Assembly (NCBI GenBank): GCA_030527015.1
Contig: JAUNBR010000021.1
Coordinates: 1-52,401, forward strand
Length of the DNA stretch: 52,401 bases
DNA from: Planctomycetia bacterium
Lineage (GTDB): Bacteria > Planctomycetota > Planctomycetia > Pirellulales > Thermoguttaceae
Reading direction: 5' to 3'
Part shown: positions 32,016 through 41,549 of the stretch, piece after piece
Numbering within the stretch: the stretch's first letter is position 1
Layout: the number at the start of each line of letters is the position of its first letter
The notes under the pieces: generated by a model
The model's database searches: none
What the model saw: the letters and a program-made list of their open reading frames with translations, nothing else
Told to the model about the DNA's origin: nothing
Program-made: the position numbers and the translations under genes

Positions 32016-32822
32016 TTATCGTATTTTTCCGCCTGAAAAAAGGATGCGTAAGGGAGCAAAGATCCAAGAACTGGCAAAAAAGGTTCCGCATTTATAACGG
32101 AGAGATGGAATGTAAATTACACGGCGAAAGAAATTTTTCTGTACCTGAGAAAGTGATTTTTTAACCACCCAGTCTGCTTGGAGCCAGAGCCATCCGGGCA
32201 CAGATTCTTTAATAGGTGAGCCCGCCATGGAATCTGTATCATGAAAACCAGTGCGAACAAAACCTGGACAAAGAGCCTGAACATGAATACCATCTTTATG
32301 GCAGTCACACTGTAAACTCCGTGAAAATGAAATGATAAATGCTTTTGTCGCACAATAAATAACTGCTCCACGGGAGGCAAGAAAACCCGCAGAAGAGGCG
32401 ACATTTATCAGGAAACCTTTTCCCTGTACTTTCATGGGAATCATCGCGGCACGAGCGAGCCGCATGACAGCCGTGTTATGGACAGTAATCATTTCGGTGT
32501 TTTTTTCGACATTTATTTCTGGAAAAACACCCTCCACTCCGAATCCTGCGTTATTAATCATAAACAGAAGACGTTCGGAATTCGCGATTTTTTCTTCCAG
32601 CATACGAATATCGTCCAGCAGCGAAAGGTCTGCCTGAACGATTTCTACAGAAATATTTTGGTGGGATTTTTCCAGTTCCTCTTTTAACGATTCCAGTACA
32701 AATTTTCGTCGTGCGATAAGCATCAGATTAAAGCCTTTTGTTGCCAGCTGCCGTGCATACGCCATTCCTAAACCGCTGGAGGCACCGGTGATTACTGCGA
32801 GTGGATTTAATTTTGTATTCAT
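32016..32822 (-). CDS. Short-chain dehydrogenase/reductase
   Basis: The 268-residue classical SDR is a Rossmann-fold NAD(P)-dependent oxidoreductase. It shows the cofactor motif VITGASSGLGMAYARQLA, LIARR, the structural INNAGFG, the catalytic Ser in NVASSAGF, and the YCATK motif (Tyr and Lys). The following FVRTGFHDTD and the late hydrophobic segment resemble the DltE/YqjQ-like group of uncharacterised SDRs. The C-terminus (KCGTFFASSWIFAPLRILFS) is unusually hydrophobic and could touch the membrane. The ATG has no strong ribosome binding site. Substrate is unknown; the gene stands alone. Confidence 0.9.
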   Translation of the reverse strand: MNTKLNPLAVITGASSGLGMAYARQLATKGFNLMLIARRKFVLESLKEELEKSHQNISVEIVQADLSLLDDIRMLEEKIANSERLLFMINNAGFGVEGVFPEINVEKNTEMITVHNTAVMRLARAAMIPMKVQGKGFLINVASSAGFLASRGAVIYCATKAFIISFSRSLQCDCHKDGIHVQALCPGFVRTGFHDTDSMAGSPIKESVPGWLWLQADWVVKKSLSQVQKNFFRRVIYIPSLRYKCGTFFASSWIFAPLRILFSGGKIR

Positions 32823-32888
32823 TTATTATTTTTATCGTGTGAAGAATGATATTATACCAGATTTACTGTGGATTTCTGTATTTTTTGA

Positions 32889-32993
32889 CATACAGGTTTC
32901 ACTTTAAATTTCCGTTTTGTGTGGCTCTGAATGCAGGCATTTTCAGCGAAGCAAAATGCCGGTGAAACGGAAATTTATAATGTATCGGGTATA
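32889..32993 (-). repeat. Family A palindrome, full length
   Basis: CATACAGGTTTCACTTTAAA ... ATAATGTATCGGGTATA, inner hairpin GGCATTTTCAGCGAAGCAAAATGCC, a perfect 8-bp stem. Confidence 0.92.
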
Positions 32994-33233
32994 AAACTAA
33001 TTTTTATTACCATTCGGCCGGAAAATTTACAAGAAAACCAAAGAACCTATTTATAATAAAAGAATGGTGTAAAACTGTCAAGATTTATATATAAAAAATA
33101 GTCATGATTTTTATTTTTTTAATAAATATAAAAGTATAAAATCATCATTTTTAGAAGATTTTCAAAGAAAATATATGAATTACCCGATGAAATAAGTAAT
33201 TGAAACGCAGAAAAAAAGAGCAAAATATTTTAT
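32994..33233. other. Spacer with no supported gene
   Basis: Very AT-rich; nothing recognised. Confidence 0.35.
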
Positions 33234-33337
33234 TATACCCGATACACTATAAAATTTTGCTCCTCCGGCATTTTGCTTCGCTAAAAATGTTTGCTTTCAG
33301 AGCCGCACAAAACGGAAATTTAAAGTGGAGCCAGTAT
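33234..33337 (+). repeat. Family A palindrome, full length
   Basis: TATACCCGATACACTATAAA ... AAAGTGGAGCCAGTAT, inner hairpin GGCATTTTGCTTCGCTAAAAATG. Confidence 0.92.
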
Positions 33338-33434
33338 TTTTAAGGTCTGTATTCAGTTTTTTTGTAAAATATACAAAAATAGAATTACTCTCCACGGAGG
33401 ACATGACACCTAAAATTACCTTAAATTTTTGTTT

Positions 33435-33539
33435 TATACCCGACTCACTATAAAATTCCGCTCCTCCGGCATTTTGCTTCGCTAAAAATGTCTGTTTCAG
33501 AGCCGCATAAAATGGAAATTTAAAGTGGAACTGGGTATA
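33435..33539 (+). repeat. Family A palindrome, full length
   Basis: TATACCCGACTCACTATAAA ... AAAGTGGAACTGGGTATA. Very similar to the copy 200 bp upstream, including CTCCTCCGGCATTTTGCTTC, so the two may share a recent origin. Confidence 0.92.
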
Positions 33540-33891
33540 TATGACACGATCAGTAAAGAATTTTTTCGTAACAAAATATCATAGAAATAAAAAATTCATA
33601 GTAAATTTAGATATAAAAAAACAATTTTTGTAAAAAATTGATAGAAAAATGATGTTTTTGCGAAAAACGTCTGGAAATTTTAAGAAAAATAAAGTATGAT
33701 AGGCATATGGAATATAGACGTACATGGGATGATTTTTAAACTTATTATCTAATTTAGTTTAATTTTTTGTGTTTTGTGTTTTGGCAGGCAAATTTTTCAG
33801 CGTGAAATGCTGTAAAAGAACATATTTCTCGTTTTCAGATGGAAAACGGGATTATTTATAATTTCTCTCTAATTTTTTAGCGGTGTATATC
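33540..33891. other. Spacer before the kinase gene
   Basis: AT-rich, no gene. TTTCAGATGGAAAACGGG (33834-33851) and nearby T runs give no confident signal. Confidence 0.35.
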
Positions 33892-35688
33892 ATGGCGCTT
33901 CCGTCGATGAATGATTTTTTAAATATGCTTCAGCAGAGCCGTTTATTTGAAGACGGTCAGCTTCAGAGATATTTAAAGCACTGGAAGGATGAGGAGAGCA
34001 CACTGGATCCGGATGATGTCTCAGGTTTTGCTAACTGGTTAGTGTCTCATCAGTATCTCACACAGTGGCAGCAAGATAATATTTTTGCAGGAAAATATAA
34101 AGGATTTTTTTTAGGCCAGTATAAACTTTTACGGGTTATTGGCGTGGGCGGTATGAGCAGTGTATATTTAGCGGAACATACACTGCTTCAGAGGCAGGTA
34201 GCGATTAAAGTTCTTCCGAAAAGTCGGGTTACCTCTGAATCTTCATATCTTGAGCGTTTTTTGCTTGAGGCTCAGGCGGTCGCGGCGCTGGCGCATCCGA
34301 ATATCGTCTGTGCATATGATATCGATAATGAAGGCGGCTCTATTTATTATCTGGTAATGGAGTACGTGGAAGGTCAAGATTTACTGTCCACGGTGAAAAA
34401 AGAAGGGCCTCTGGATATATATCGTGCAGCTGATTATATTCGCCAGGCGGCGGAAGGACTGGATTATGCGCATAATGCGGGGTTAATTCACCGGGACATG
34501 AAACCGGCGAATTTACTGGTGGATCAGCGTGGGGTGGTGCGTATTCTGGATATGGGACTGGCACGGTTTACGGACGAAAAACGTGCTTCTTTAACGGTGG
34601 CTTACGATGAAAATGTTTTGGGGACGGCGGATTATTTAGCTCCGGAACAGGCCAGAAACAGTCACACGGTGGATGCCAGGGCGGATATTTATGGACTGGG
34701 GTGTACTTTTTATTATCTTTTGGTGGGTCATGTGCCATTTCCAGAGGGGACTTTACCACAGCGTATTTGGGCACACCAGAAAAAAATGCCAAAACAGATT
34801 TCTCTGGAACGTCCTGAAGTACCAGAAGATTTAGCTAAAATATGCTGGCGGATGATGGCGAAAGATCCGAATGATCGCCAGCAGACTGCGAAAGAGGTGG
34901 CGGAGGATCTGACTGACTGGCTGCTGGATCATGGGCAAAAAGTGGCTGGTCTTTCTTCCACTTACTCGAAACGGAAGACGGAAACGAATGGTTCTTCTTC
35001 AGAGGTCAGTGATCTTTCGATTTTTTCTAAGTTTGCGGAAGAAGAATCGAAAAAGTTGGGTGGCAGCAGTACTTTATCTGGTACTTATGCGAAACGTCAG
35101 GATGGTGATAAAAAAACGATTCGTCTGGTACGGGAGGGAAAGTCTGGTGAGCTGGACAGTAATGCGGCGCGAAAGGCCAGGATGACTAAAACTGCCTCTG
35201 GTTCTTCTGCCTTACGCAAAAGAAATTCTTCGGGGACGGATAAAAATATTTCTGAAGAAAAAATTCAGCAGGAACAGTTTTTACAATTTTTGAATCAAAA
35301 ACAGCGTTTCCGCCCGAATAATGCTGGCGAAAATCCGTCTGATGATAGTGTGCAAAATAATGTTTTAAATTTTGTGTCGCTGCAGGATGCGTCGCGTTCT
35401 TCGATTCCCAATAAAAGTGGAAAGAAAGGATATTCTCCCTCTTTATCTGGTACGCGTACCTCCGGAAGTAGAAAAACCGGAATTCATTCTGATATTCATG
35501 CGGGTTCAGGACGGAATTCTGGCGTATCGCGTGCAGGAAAAAAGACACCAGAAAAAAACTCTTCTGGAAACAGTTATACTTACAAAACAAAAAAAGCAAA
35601 AAAAATATCCAAAGAAGTATGGATCGTGCTCGGTGTTTTGGCGGTTTTAGTTCTCATTTTACTAATAATTATCTTTAGGAAAATGTAA
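33892..35688 (+). CDS. Membrane-anchored Ser/Thr protein kinase (PknB-like)
   Basis: The protein (598 aa) begins with a 70-residue planctomycete-type segment (FANWLVSHQYLTQWQQDNIF). A full Hanks kinase domain follows, with GVGGMSSVYLA (84-94), Lys106 in VAIKVLPK, HRDMKPANLL (Asp202), ILDMGLARF in place of DFG, and APEQARNSHTVDARADIYGL. A 200-residue Ser/Lys-rich linker then leads to a single C-terminal helix (EVWIVLGVLAVLVLILLIII). DMG is common in planctomycete kinases and is not a sign of inactivity. I start at ATG 33892; the GTG nine bases earlier lacks a ribosome binding site. The NrtR-like gene follows 21 bp later, suggesting co-transcription. Confidence 0.92.
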   Translation: MALPSMNDFLNMLQQSRLFEDGQLQRYLKHWKDEESTLDPDDVSGFANWLVSHQYLTQWQQDNIFAGKYKGFFLGQYKLLRVIGVGGMSSVYLAEHTLLQRQVAIKVLPKSRVTSESSYLERFLLEAQAVAALAHPNIVCAYDIDNEGGSIYYLVMEYVEGQDLLSTVKKEGPLDIYRAADYIRQAAEGLDYAHNAGLIHRDMKPANLLVDQRGVVRILDMGLARFTDEKRASLTVAYDENVLGTADYLAPEQARNSHTVDARADIYGLGCTFYYLLVGHVPFPEGTLPQRIWAHQKKMPKQISLERPEVPEDLAKICWRMMAKDPNDRQQTAKEVAEDLTDWLLDHGQKVAGLSSTYSKRKTETNGSSSEVSDLSIFSKFAEEESKKLGGSSTLSGTYAKRQDGDKKTIRLVREGKSGELDSNAARKARMTKTASGSSALRKRNSSGTDKNISEEKIQQEQFLQFLNQKQRFRPNNAGENPSDDSVQNNVLNFVSLQDASRSSIPNKSGKKGYSPSLSGTRTSGSRKTGIHSDIHAGSGRNSGVSRAGKKTPEKNSSGNSYTYKTKKAKKISKEVWIVLGVLAVLVLILLIIIFRKM

Positions 35689-35709
35689 TGTTTTTCTTTC
35701 TTTACGCTT

Positions 35710-36594
35710 ATGGATAAAAAATCTGAAATGACGGAATCCATGTTTTTAAAGCGTTATGATGTCACAAAATATGAACGTCCTTCTTTAACTGTGGATGTGG
35801 TGATATTTACCGTCTCTGATCGACTTTCTGTGGATGGTCCGTTTTTGCCTGAAAAAGAACTGAAAATTTTGCTTATTAAAAGAGGAAAACATCCCTATAA
35901 AAATTGTTGGGCTCTTCCAGGGGGATTCGTGCAGTCTGATGAAACACTGGCTGAAGCTGCGGCGCGTGAATTGGCGGAGGAAACCGGTTTACAAAATTTA
36001 TTTCTTCGCCAGCTTTATACATGGGGAGATCCTGGGCGTGACCCCAGAACTTGGGTGGTCAGCTGTTCTTACATGGCTCTGGCAGAGGCAGACAAAATAA
36101 AGTTTACCGCACCTGGAGATGACGCCGCGGAAGCTCTCTGGTTTACGATAACCAAAACTTTTTTGCAGGATGTGCACACAGAGGAAAAGAATGTTCGAAA
36201 ACAAAATTTTGTTCTTCATTTCTCTGCGGATACAATTAAAATGGAAGCACAGATGGAAAATGTACTTATAAAAACTGGTAAAATATGGACGGAAGAAGGA
36301 AAGATCCGCGCGTCAGAGAATATCGCTTTCGATCATGCTAAAATTATAAATTATGCCCTGGAACGATTACGTCAGGAGATATGGACCACGGATATTATTT
36401 TTAATCTGATGCCGGAAATTTTTACCTTAACTCAGTTACGGCGGACGTATGAAGCGATTCTCGGGAGAAAAATTCGTGCTGCGACTTTTTACCGTAAGAT
36501 GAAAAAACGTATCCGCCCGACTTCCCGGCAGATGAGACCAGGCATGAAATCAGTACTTCTTTTTCAGAAAAAACAAAAAAATAATCGGGTATAA
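35710..36594 (+). CDS. NrtR-like Nudix-winged-helix regulator or hydrolase
   Basis: The 294-residue protein has an N-terminal Nudix domain, RPSLTVDVVIFTV ... KRGKHPYKNCWALPGG, with a complete Nudix box (GGFVQSDETLAEAAARELAEETGL), then LYTWGDPGRDPRTWVVSCSY. The C-terminal winged helix begins at IAFDHAKIINYALERLR and has IFTLTQLRRTYEAILG. This matches the NrtR family, which represses NAD-synthesis genes and senses ADP-ribose. Many NrtR have a degenerate Nudix box; this one is intact, so it could still hydrolyse ADP-ribose. No NAD gene is adjacent. Its start lies 21 bp after the kinase stop, an unusual pairing. The C-terminal tail is strongly basic. Confidence 0.85.
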   Translation: MDKKSEMTESMFLKRYDVTKYERPSLTVDVVIFTVSDRLSVDGPFLPEKELKILLIKRGKHPYKNCWALPGGFVQSDETLAEAAARELAEETGLQNLFLRQLYTWGDPGRDPRTWVVSCSYMALAEADKIKFTAPGDDAAEALWFTITKTFLQDVHTEEKNVRKQNFVLHFSADTIKMEAQMENVLIKTGKIWTEEGKIRASENIAFDHAKIINYALERLRQEIWTTDIIFNLMPEIFTLTQLRRTYEAILGRKIRAATFYRKMKKRIRPTSRQMRPGMKSVLLFQKKQKNNRV

Positions 36595-36662
36595 TTTTCT
36601 CAAAAAAATAAAAAATAGGCGCAGAACTCTTTTCATGTCCGAAATGTACTCGGCTCCACCTT

Positions 36663-36768
36663 TATGCGGGCTCTCCCTTAAATTTCCATTTTGCACAGCT
36701 CTGAACGCCAGATATTTTCAGCGAAGCAAAAAACCGAGAAAAAGGAATTTATAATGTATAAGATGTAA
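36663..36768 (-). repeat. Family A palindrome, diverged
   Basis: CCCTTAAATTTCCATTTTGC ... AATTTATAATGTATAAGATG; the outer left end is lost. Confidence 0.65.
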
Positions 36769-36808
36769 ATGTCGGAGAAACAGAATTTTATAGTGCACCG
36801 AGCACACA
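36769..36808 (-). repeat. Family A right-end fragment
   Basis: GTCGGAGAAACAGAATTTTA then TAGTGCACCGAGCACA. A partial copy squeezed between two fuller ones. Confidence 0.55.
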
Positions 36809-36913
36809 TATACCTGGTTCCACTTTAAATTTCTGTTTTGTGCGGTCTGAAAGCCGGCATTTTCAGTGAAACTAAATGCTGGAGAAGCGTAAATTTATAG
36901 TGTATCGGGTATA
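36809..36913 (-). repeat. Family A palindrome, full length
   Basis: TATACCTGGTTCCACTTTAA ... ATAGTGTATCGGGTATA. A partial opposite-orientation half (GTGACCACGTAAAACGAAAA) follows at 36930-36949. Confidence 0.88.
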
Positions 36914-37062
36914 AAATACCGGCTTTTGTGACCACGTAAAACGAAAATTCAGATGAAACCGATAATATACAAAAAAGTCCTGAAAGATGGAGGGTAACGT
37001 GACAGCTTAAAATACCGCTGAAGCGTGTTACTCTCCGTGATGAAATAAAGACTGCATAAAAC

Positions 37063-39009
37063 TTAACGGCTAAGAACCATGATCGCCATGGTCGCATTAT
37101 CATTCGGGCGCTCCATGACTTTCGTTCCGGTCTGGGTATTCAGCGCAATTTGCTGCATAATAGAGTAACCTTTTCGGTCACAGTATGCATGAAAATCAGC
37201 GATCGTAAGAAAACGAACATTCTGCGTTTCATACCACCGAGAACGGTCATCACAGCTGATTTCCGGCATTCTCCCTTCATAATAAAGCTGTTTTCGCCAC
37301 GGCAGATAAGCGGCATTCGGGAAACTGACGATTCCCCGGTGCCCGACACGCAGCATTTCTTCCACCAGCTGCTCCACATCCATAATCGTCTGCAGAGTCT
37401 GGGACATGACGACATACTCGAACTGTCTGTCATGGAAATTCGCCAGACCATGATTCAGATCTTTATAAATGACATCCAGTCCTCGCGCTACACATTTTTG
37501 AATGGCGCGCTCACTATTTTCGACTCCCAAGAGTCGGCTTTTATTAGAACGCTGCCGCAGCCGCAGCAGTAAATCTCCGTTTCCACAGCCCAGATCCAGA
37601 ACGCTGGCATGCCGAGGAATTAAACCCAAAATGGTTTCGAAATCCAGTCTTCCGTGCAAAGAATCGGGTGCATCATCCGAAAAAGCCCATGTATCTTCCG
37701 ATATTTTTTCAGATTCCGTGTAAGATAAATTTTCCCGAGAACCATTCTCTGTCATCGGAATGGCCGCGGCAGAAGTATCTATTTTTTCTTGTGTAATTTC
37801 AGGCTTATGTACACCGCTGTCTTTTACATTTTCGCTGGTTTTTGTTTTGCAAAATTCATCGTATAAATTACCGATAAAAGTTTCAGTCAGTCCACCATAA
37901 GTACTGAGCTGGTGCGGCAGTAAAAATGCGTCATGGCCGCAGTCACTCTGGATTTCACAGTAACTGACACGTTTCTTTCTGGCGATAAGCGCGTCCACGA
38001 TCATTTCAGACTGAAATGACGGAAAAAGCCAGTCACTGGAAAAACACATTACCAGCCAGCGACATTTTGCCGCGTCCAGCCGCTCCGCGAGTTCATCGAC
38101 AGTATTTCCAAAATCCATCAGATCACATGCCTGCGTTAACGCTAAATAACTGTTGGCGTCAAAACGATCATTAAATCGCGCTCCCTGATAAGCCAGATAG
38201 GATCCAACAGAATATTTAGTTTCAAATTTTGTGTCGATTTGGCGTGCGGCATCTCGATCCACGTCAAATTTTCGCATCATGGATTCTCGAGATAAATACG
38301 TGATATGACCTAACATTCGTGCCAGAGCCAGACCAACTTTCGGTGGTTTTTTATCATAATAATTTCCTCCGGCGAAATCAGGATCCGAGGTAATGGCATT
38401 TCGCCCCACGATATGAAATGCCAGAGCCTGACTGGTCAGACGCGGACTGGTGGCCAGCGTGACTGCGCCATGAAGAGCATCCGGATAACGCACGCTCCAA
38501 ATTATAGCCATCATGCCGCCGACGGATCCTCCGACGACAGCCAGAAGTTTTGGAATTCCCAGATGATCCATGAGCATTTTTTGCACGTGCACATTATCTT
38601 CCATGGTAACCACCGGAAAATCGGGACCATATGGTTTTCCTGTTTTAGGATTTATAGAAGTGGGGCCTGTCGTGCCACGACAGCTTCCCAGAGTGTTAGC
38701 GCAGATTACGAAATACCGATTCGTGTCGATGGATTTTCCAGGTCCGACGAGAATGTCCCACCATCCGGGATGATCCTGTGGATTATGCCGCGCGACGTGA
38801 GAATCTCCCGTCAGAGCATGACAGATGAGAATGGCATTACTTTTCGATTCATTAAGCGTTCCATATGTTTCATATAAAACGGTGATGTCTTCCAGCTTCC
38901 CTCCACGTTCCAGTTTTAACGTGCCGGGAAATGTAATTCGTTTTGCGAAAGGAAGGTCAAAAGCCCCACGAAGTGCATCACTACTGTCGAAAATGTCAGA
39001 TTTTTCCAT
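37063..39009 (-). CDS. metX-metW: Homoserine O-acyltransferase fused to MetW
   Basis: A single 648-residue frame joins two methionine-pathway proteins. Residues about 15-375 are MetX, an alpha/beta hydrolase that acylates homoserine: YETYGTLNE, CHALTGDSH, GPTSINPKTGKPYG, the nucleophile Ser162 in VVGGSVGGM, KYSVGSYLAYQG, and the acid/base in SSDWLFPS and CGHDAFLLP. After a 70-residue Thr/Ser/Glu-rich linker, residues about 445-648 are MetW, with VLDLGCGNGDLLLRL, VMSQTLQTI, EMLRVGHRGIVSFPN and GRMPEISCDDRSRWYETQN. In many bacteria metX and metW are adjacent genes; here they are fused in frame. Acetyl versus succinyl specificity is not evident. A palindrome lies upstream of the start. Confidence 0.93.
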   Translation of the reverse strand: MEKSDIFDSSDALRGAFDLPFAKRITFPGTLKLERGGKLEDITVLYETYGTLNESKSNAILICHALTGDSHVARHNPQDHPGWWDILVGPGKSIDTNRYFVICANTLGSCRGTTGPTSINPKTGKPYGPDFPVVTMEDNVHVQKMLMDHLGIPKLLAVVGGSVGGMMAIIWSVRYPDALHGAVTLATSPRLTSQALAFHIVGRNAITSDPDFAGGNYYDKKPPKVGLALARMLGHITYLSRESMMRKFDVDRDAARQIDTKFETKYSVGSYLAYQGARFNDRFDANSYLALTQACDLMDFGNTVDELAERLDAAKCRWLVMCFSSDWLFPSFQSEMIVDALIARKKRVSYCEIQSDCGHDAFLLPHQLSTYGGLTETFIGNLYDEFCKTKTSENVKDSGVHKPEITQEKIDTSAAAIPMTENGSRENLSYTESEKISEDTWAFSDDAPDSLHGRLDFETILGLIPRHASVLDLGCGNGDLLLRLRQRSNKSRLLGVENSERAIQKCVARGLDVIYKDLNHGLANFHDRQFEYVVMSQTLQTIMDVEQLVEEMLRVGHRGIVSFPNAAYLPWRKQLYYEGRMPEISCDDRSRWYETQNVRFLTIADFHAYCDRKGYSIMQQIALNTQTGTKVMERPNDNATMAIMVLSR

Positions 39010-39046
39010 ATGTTTCGTTCTTCCTTTTCAGAAAAACCGTTTTACT

Positions 39047-39154
39047 TTTGTACCCGAATACACAATAAATTTTTTCTTCCATTTTTCGTTTTTTACTAAA
39101 ATAATTTCAGACAGTACCGTTCTAAACTAAAATTTAAGGAAGAGGTACCGTATA
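39047..39154 (+). repeat. Family A palindrome, diverged
   Basis: TTGTACCCGAATACACAATA ... GGAAGAGGTACCGTATA, with inner hairpin eroded. Confidence 0.6.
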
Positions 39155-39199
39155 AATGATCTCGGATCTACTTTCTTGATTCTTTGTGACAGACACAGG

Positions 39200-39276
39200 A
39201 TAAATACTCATTTTTAAGCATTTTCTGTGAAGCAAAAATGCCAGGAAAGTGGAAATTTATAGTGTTATCGGGTATA
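39200..39276 (-). repeat. Family A palindrome, left arm lost
   Basis: AAGCATTTTCTGTGAAGCAA, then ATGCCAGGAAAGTGG and TATAGTGTTATCGGGTATA. Confidence 0.65.
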
Positions 39277-39416
39277 AAATGATGAAAAAAGGAAATATAC
39301 GAATTTTTTATGTGTGAAAATGCCCACATCTTTCTTAAAAATTTTATTTTTTCTAAAAACACATTCTCTGTTTTCTCAAAGAAATTAGAAAAATGGAAAA
39401 TACTCCGGCGTGGGTT

Positions 39417-39525
39417 TATACTCGAGACACCACTATAAATTTCCGTTTCACAGGATTTATATTTTTCACTAAATTTCCTGCTTTCAGAGCCACATAAAAT
39501 GGAAATTTAAAGAAAAGCCAGTATA
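39417..39525 (+). repeat. Family A palindrome abutting the purH stop
   Basis: TATACTCGAGACACCACTAT ... AAAGAAAAGCCAGTATA. It ends 1 bp from the purH stop codon on the opposite strand. Confidence 0.82.
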
Positions 39526-39526
39526 A

Positions 39527-41143
39527 TTAATGCTTAAAATGCCTCCGGCCAGTGAAAATCATCGCGATTCCATATTTATTACATGCGTCGATTACTTCCT
39601 GGTCACGGACGGATCCGCCAGGCTGAATGATGGCAGTAATTCCGGCCGTATGGGCATGTTCGATCGAATCAGGGAACGGGAAAAACGCATCTGAGGCCAT
39701 AACGGCACCCTGGATCCGGTCACCGGCTTTTTGTATGGCGATTTCCACTGAATCGACTCGGCTCATCTGACCGGCACCTGCACCCAGAAGCATACGATTT
39801 TTTGCCAGGACGATCGCATTCGACTTTACGAATCGGCATATCTTCCATCCGAAACGCATGTCTTCCATCATGGATTCCGGAACAGAGGCTTCCGTTACCA
39901 CCTTCCATTCAGATTCTGGATCAGGGAAAATATCTGCGTTTTGGACCAGTAATCCTCCTTCAAGATACCGCCAGGTATGGGGATTTTGCGGCCGGGTCAG
40001 GTCACCTGCCGCCATGAGACGAACATTTTTCTTCCATTTTGGGAGTGTGGTAAGCATTTCCAGAGCCTCTGGCGTAAAATCTTCCGCGATAATGGCTTCC
40101 ACAAAAAGCCCTGGCTCACAAAGAATCTTCGCTGTATCTGCATCCACAGTACGATTTATTCCAAGAACAGAACCAAAAGCCGAGAGAGGATCTCCTTCCA
40201 GCGCACGCTGGCATGCCACGGAAAGAGTTTCTGCTTCGGCCGCGCCGCAGGGATTATTGTGTTTAATGACAGAAACGGCAGGATTTTTGCACATCATGAC
40301 GATCGCCAGTGCAGCATCCAGATCCATCAGATTATTATAAGATAATTCCTTACCGTGAAGCTGTCTGGCAGTTACCACACTCGGACGTGTTTCCGCGTCT
40401 GGGGTCTTATAAACTGCGGCCATCTGGTGTGGGTTCTCACCGTAACGTAATTTACTGAGGCGTATAAAGGTGGTGGTAAGGGTTTCAGGAAAATCATTAT
40501 CTTCAGAATTATCTCCGGAATTACTTTCAGGATTATTCTTTTCTCTGATTTCTTTCGAAAACCAGTCGGCGATCGCCCGGTCATACTTTGCGGTGTGGTC
40601 AAAAGCTGCTGCCGCGAGTTTCTGCCTGAGCTGAAAAGTAGTGGTTCCAGCATTTTCTTTCATGCATTCAAGAATCGTGGCATACTGAGAGGGATCTGTC
40701 GCGATGGTCGTGAATAAATGATTTTTGCTTGCTGCACGTACCAGGGAGGGGCCGCCGATGTCTATTTTTTCGATCGCCTGTTCTGCGGTAACGTCTGGCC
40801 GGGCAATCGTCGCCTGGAAAGGATACAGATTTACCACGATTAATTCAAAAGTTAAAATCTGATGTTCTGCCAGGGCGGTCATGTCATCTTCTCTGTCATG
40901 ACGGCACAAAAGTCCTCCAAAAACTTTTGGGTGGAGGGTTTTTAATCGGCCATCCATCATTTCTGGAAAGCCGGTATAAGAAGAAATATCATGGACATGG
41001 ATTCCCAGAGATTCCAGATAAGTGCCCGTGCCGCCTGTGCTGTAAATCTCGACACCCATTTCTGCCAGTCCGCGTGCAAAAATATCCAGTCCAGTTTTGT
41101 CGCTGACACTTATAATAGAACGCTTAATTTTTGGGGATTCCAT
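39527..41143 (-). CDS. purH: Bifunctional AICAR formyltransferase / IMP cyclohydrolase
   Basis: PurH (538 aa) carries out the last two steps of de novo purine synthesis. The N-terminal IMP cyclohydrolase (MGS-like) domain shows ISVSDKTGLDIFARGLAEMG, YSTGGT, and GRLKTLHPKVFGGLL. The formyltransferase domain shows RYGENPHQMAAVY, VIKHNNPCGAA with the catalytic Lys-His, and SDAFFPFPDSIEHA. The end TGRRHFKH is typical. A Ser/Asn/Glu-rich insertion (NPESNSGDNSEDND) joins the two domains. The start has AGGAG nine bases upstream. The stop codon directly abuts a family A palindrome. Confidence 0.96.
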   Translation of the reverse strand: MESPKIKRSIISVSDKTGLDIFARGLAEMGVEIYSTGGTGTYLESLGIHVHDISSYTGFPEMMDGRLKTLHPKVFGGLLCRHDREDDMTALAEHQILTFELIVVNLYPFQATIARPDVTAEQAIEKIDIGGPSLVRAASKNHLFTTIATDPSQYATILECMKENAGTTTFQLRQKLAAAAFDHTAKYDRAIADWFSKEIREKNNPESNSGDNSEDNDFPETLTTTFIRLSKLRYGENPHQMAAVYKTPDAETRPSVVTARQLHGKELSYNNLMDLDAALAIVMMCKNPAVSVIKHNNPCGAAEAETLSVACQRALEGDPLSAFGSVLGINRTVDADTAKILCEPGLFVEAIIAEDFTPEALEMLTTLPKWKKNVRLMAAGDLTRPQNPHTWRYLEGGLLVQNADIFPDPESEWKVVTEASVPESMMEDMRFGWKICRFVKSNAIVLAKNRMLLGAGAGQMSRVDSVEIAIQKAGDRIQGAVMASDAFFPFPDSIEHAHTAGITAIIQPGGSVRDQEVIDACNKYGIAMIFTGRRHFKH

Positions 41144-41293
41144 TTAATATATCTCCTATTATAAAAGGTTATAAAAATACATTTCCTAAATTTTATATAA
41201 ATTATCTTAGAAAGGAAGCGGGGGCATTTAGTCTTTTATTTTATTGTGTAATGAAAGAGGTAAAATACAGAAAAATATAATTGAAAATACGTT

Positions 41294-41412
41294 CATATAC
41301 TGGTGTACGATAAATTTTGTTTCTCCATTTCACCAGCAGGTATTTTCAGAAGCGCGAAATATCTGTTCCCGGGCCAGTGTAAAACAGAATTTTATGGTGT
41401 ATCGAGAAGAAA
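41294..41412. repeat. Composite of family A pieces
   Basis: TATACTGGTGTACGATAAAT begins like the reverse orientation and continues like the forward one. It ends TTTTATGGTGTATCGAGAAG. Probably a recombinant or decayed pair. Confidence 0.5.
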
Positions 41413-41443
41413 TATTCACAGAAGTACGTATAAAACTGGAGAT

Positions 41444-41549
41444 TATACATGTTCACCTTTAAATTTCCGTTTTATGCGGCTCTAAAAACAGGCATTTTCA
41501 GCGAAACAAAAACGCCAGAAAAGCAGAATTTTATCGCGTATCGGGTATA
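41444..41549 (-). repeat. Family A palindrome, full length
   Basis: TATACATGTTCACCTTTAAA ... ATCGCGTATCGGGTATA, inner hairpin GGCATTTTCAGCGAAACAAA. Confidence 0.88.
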
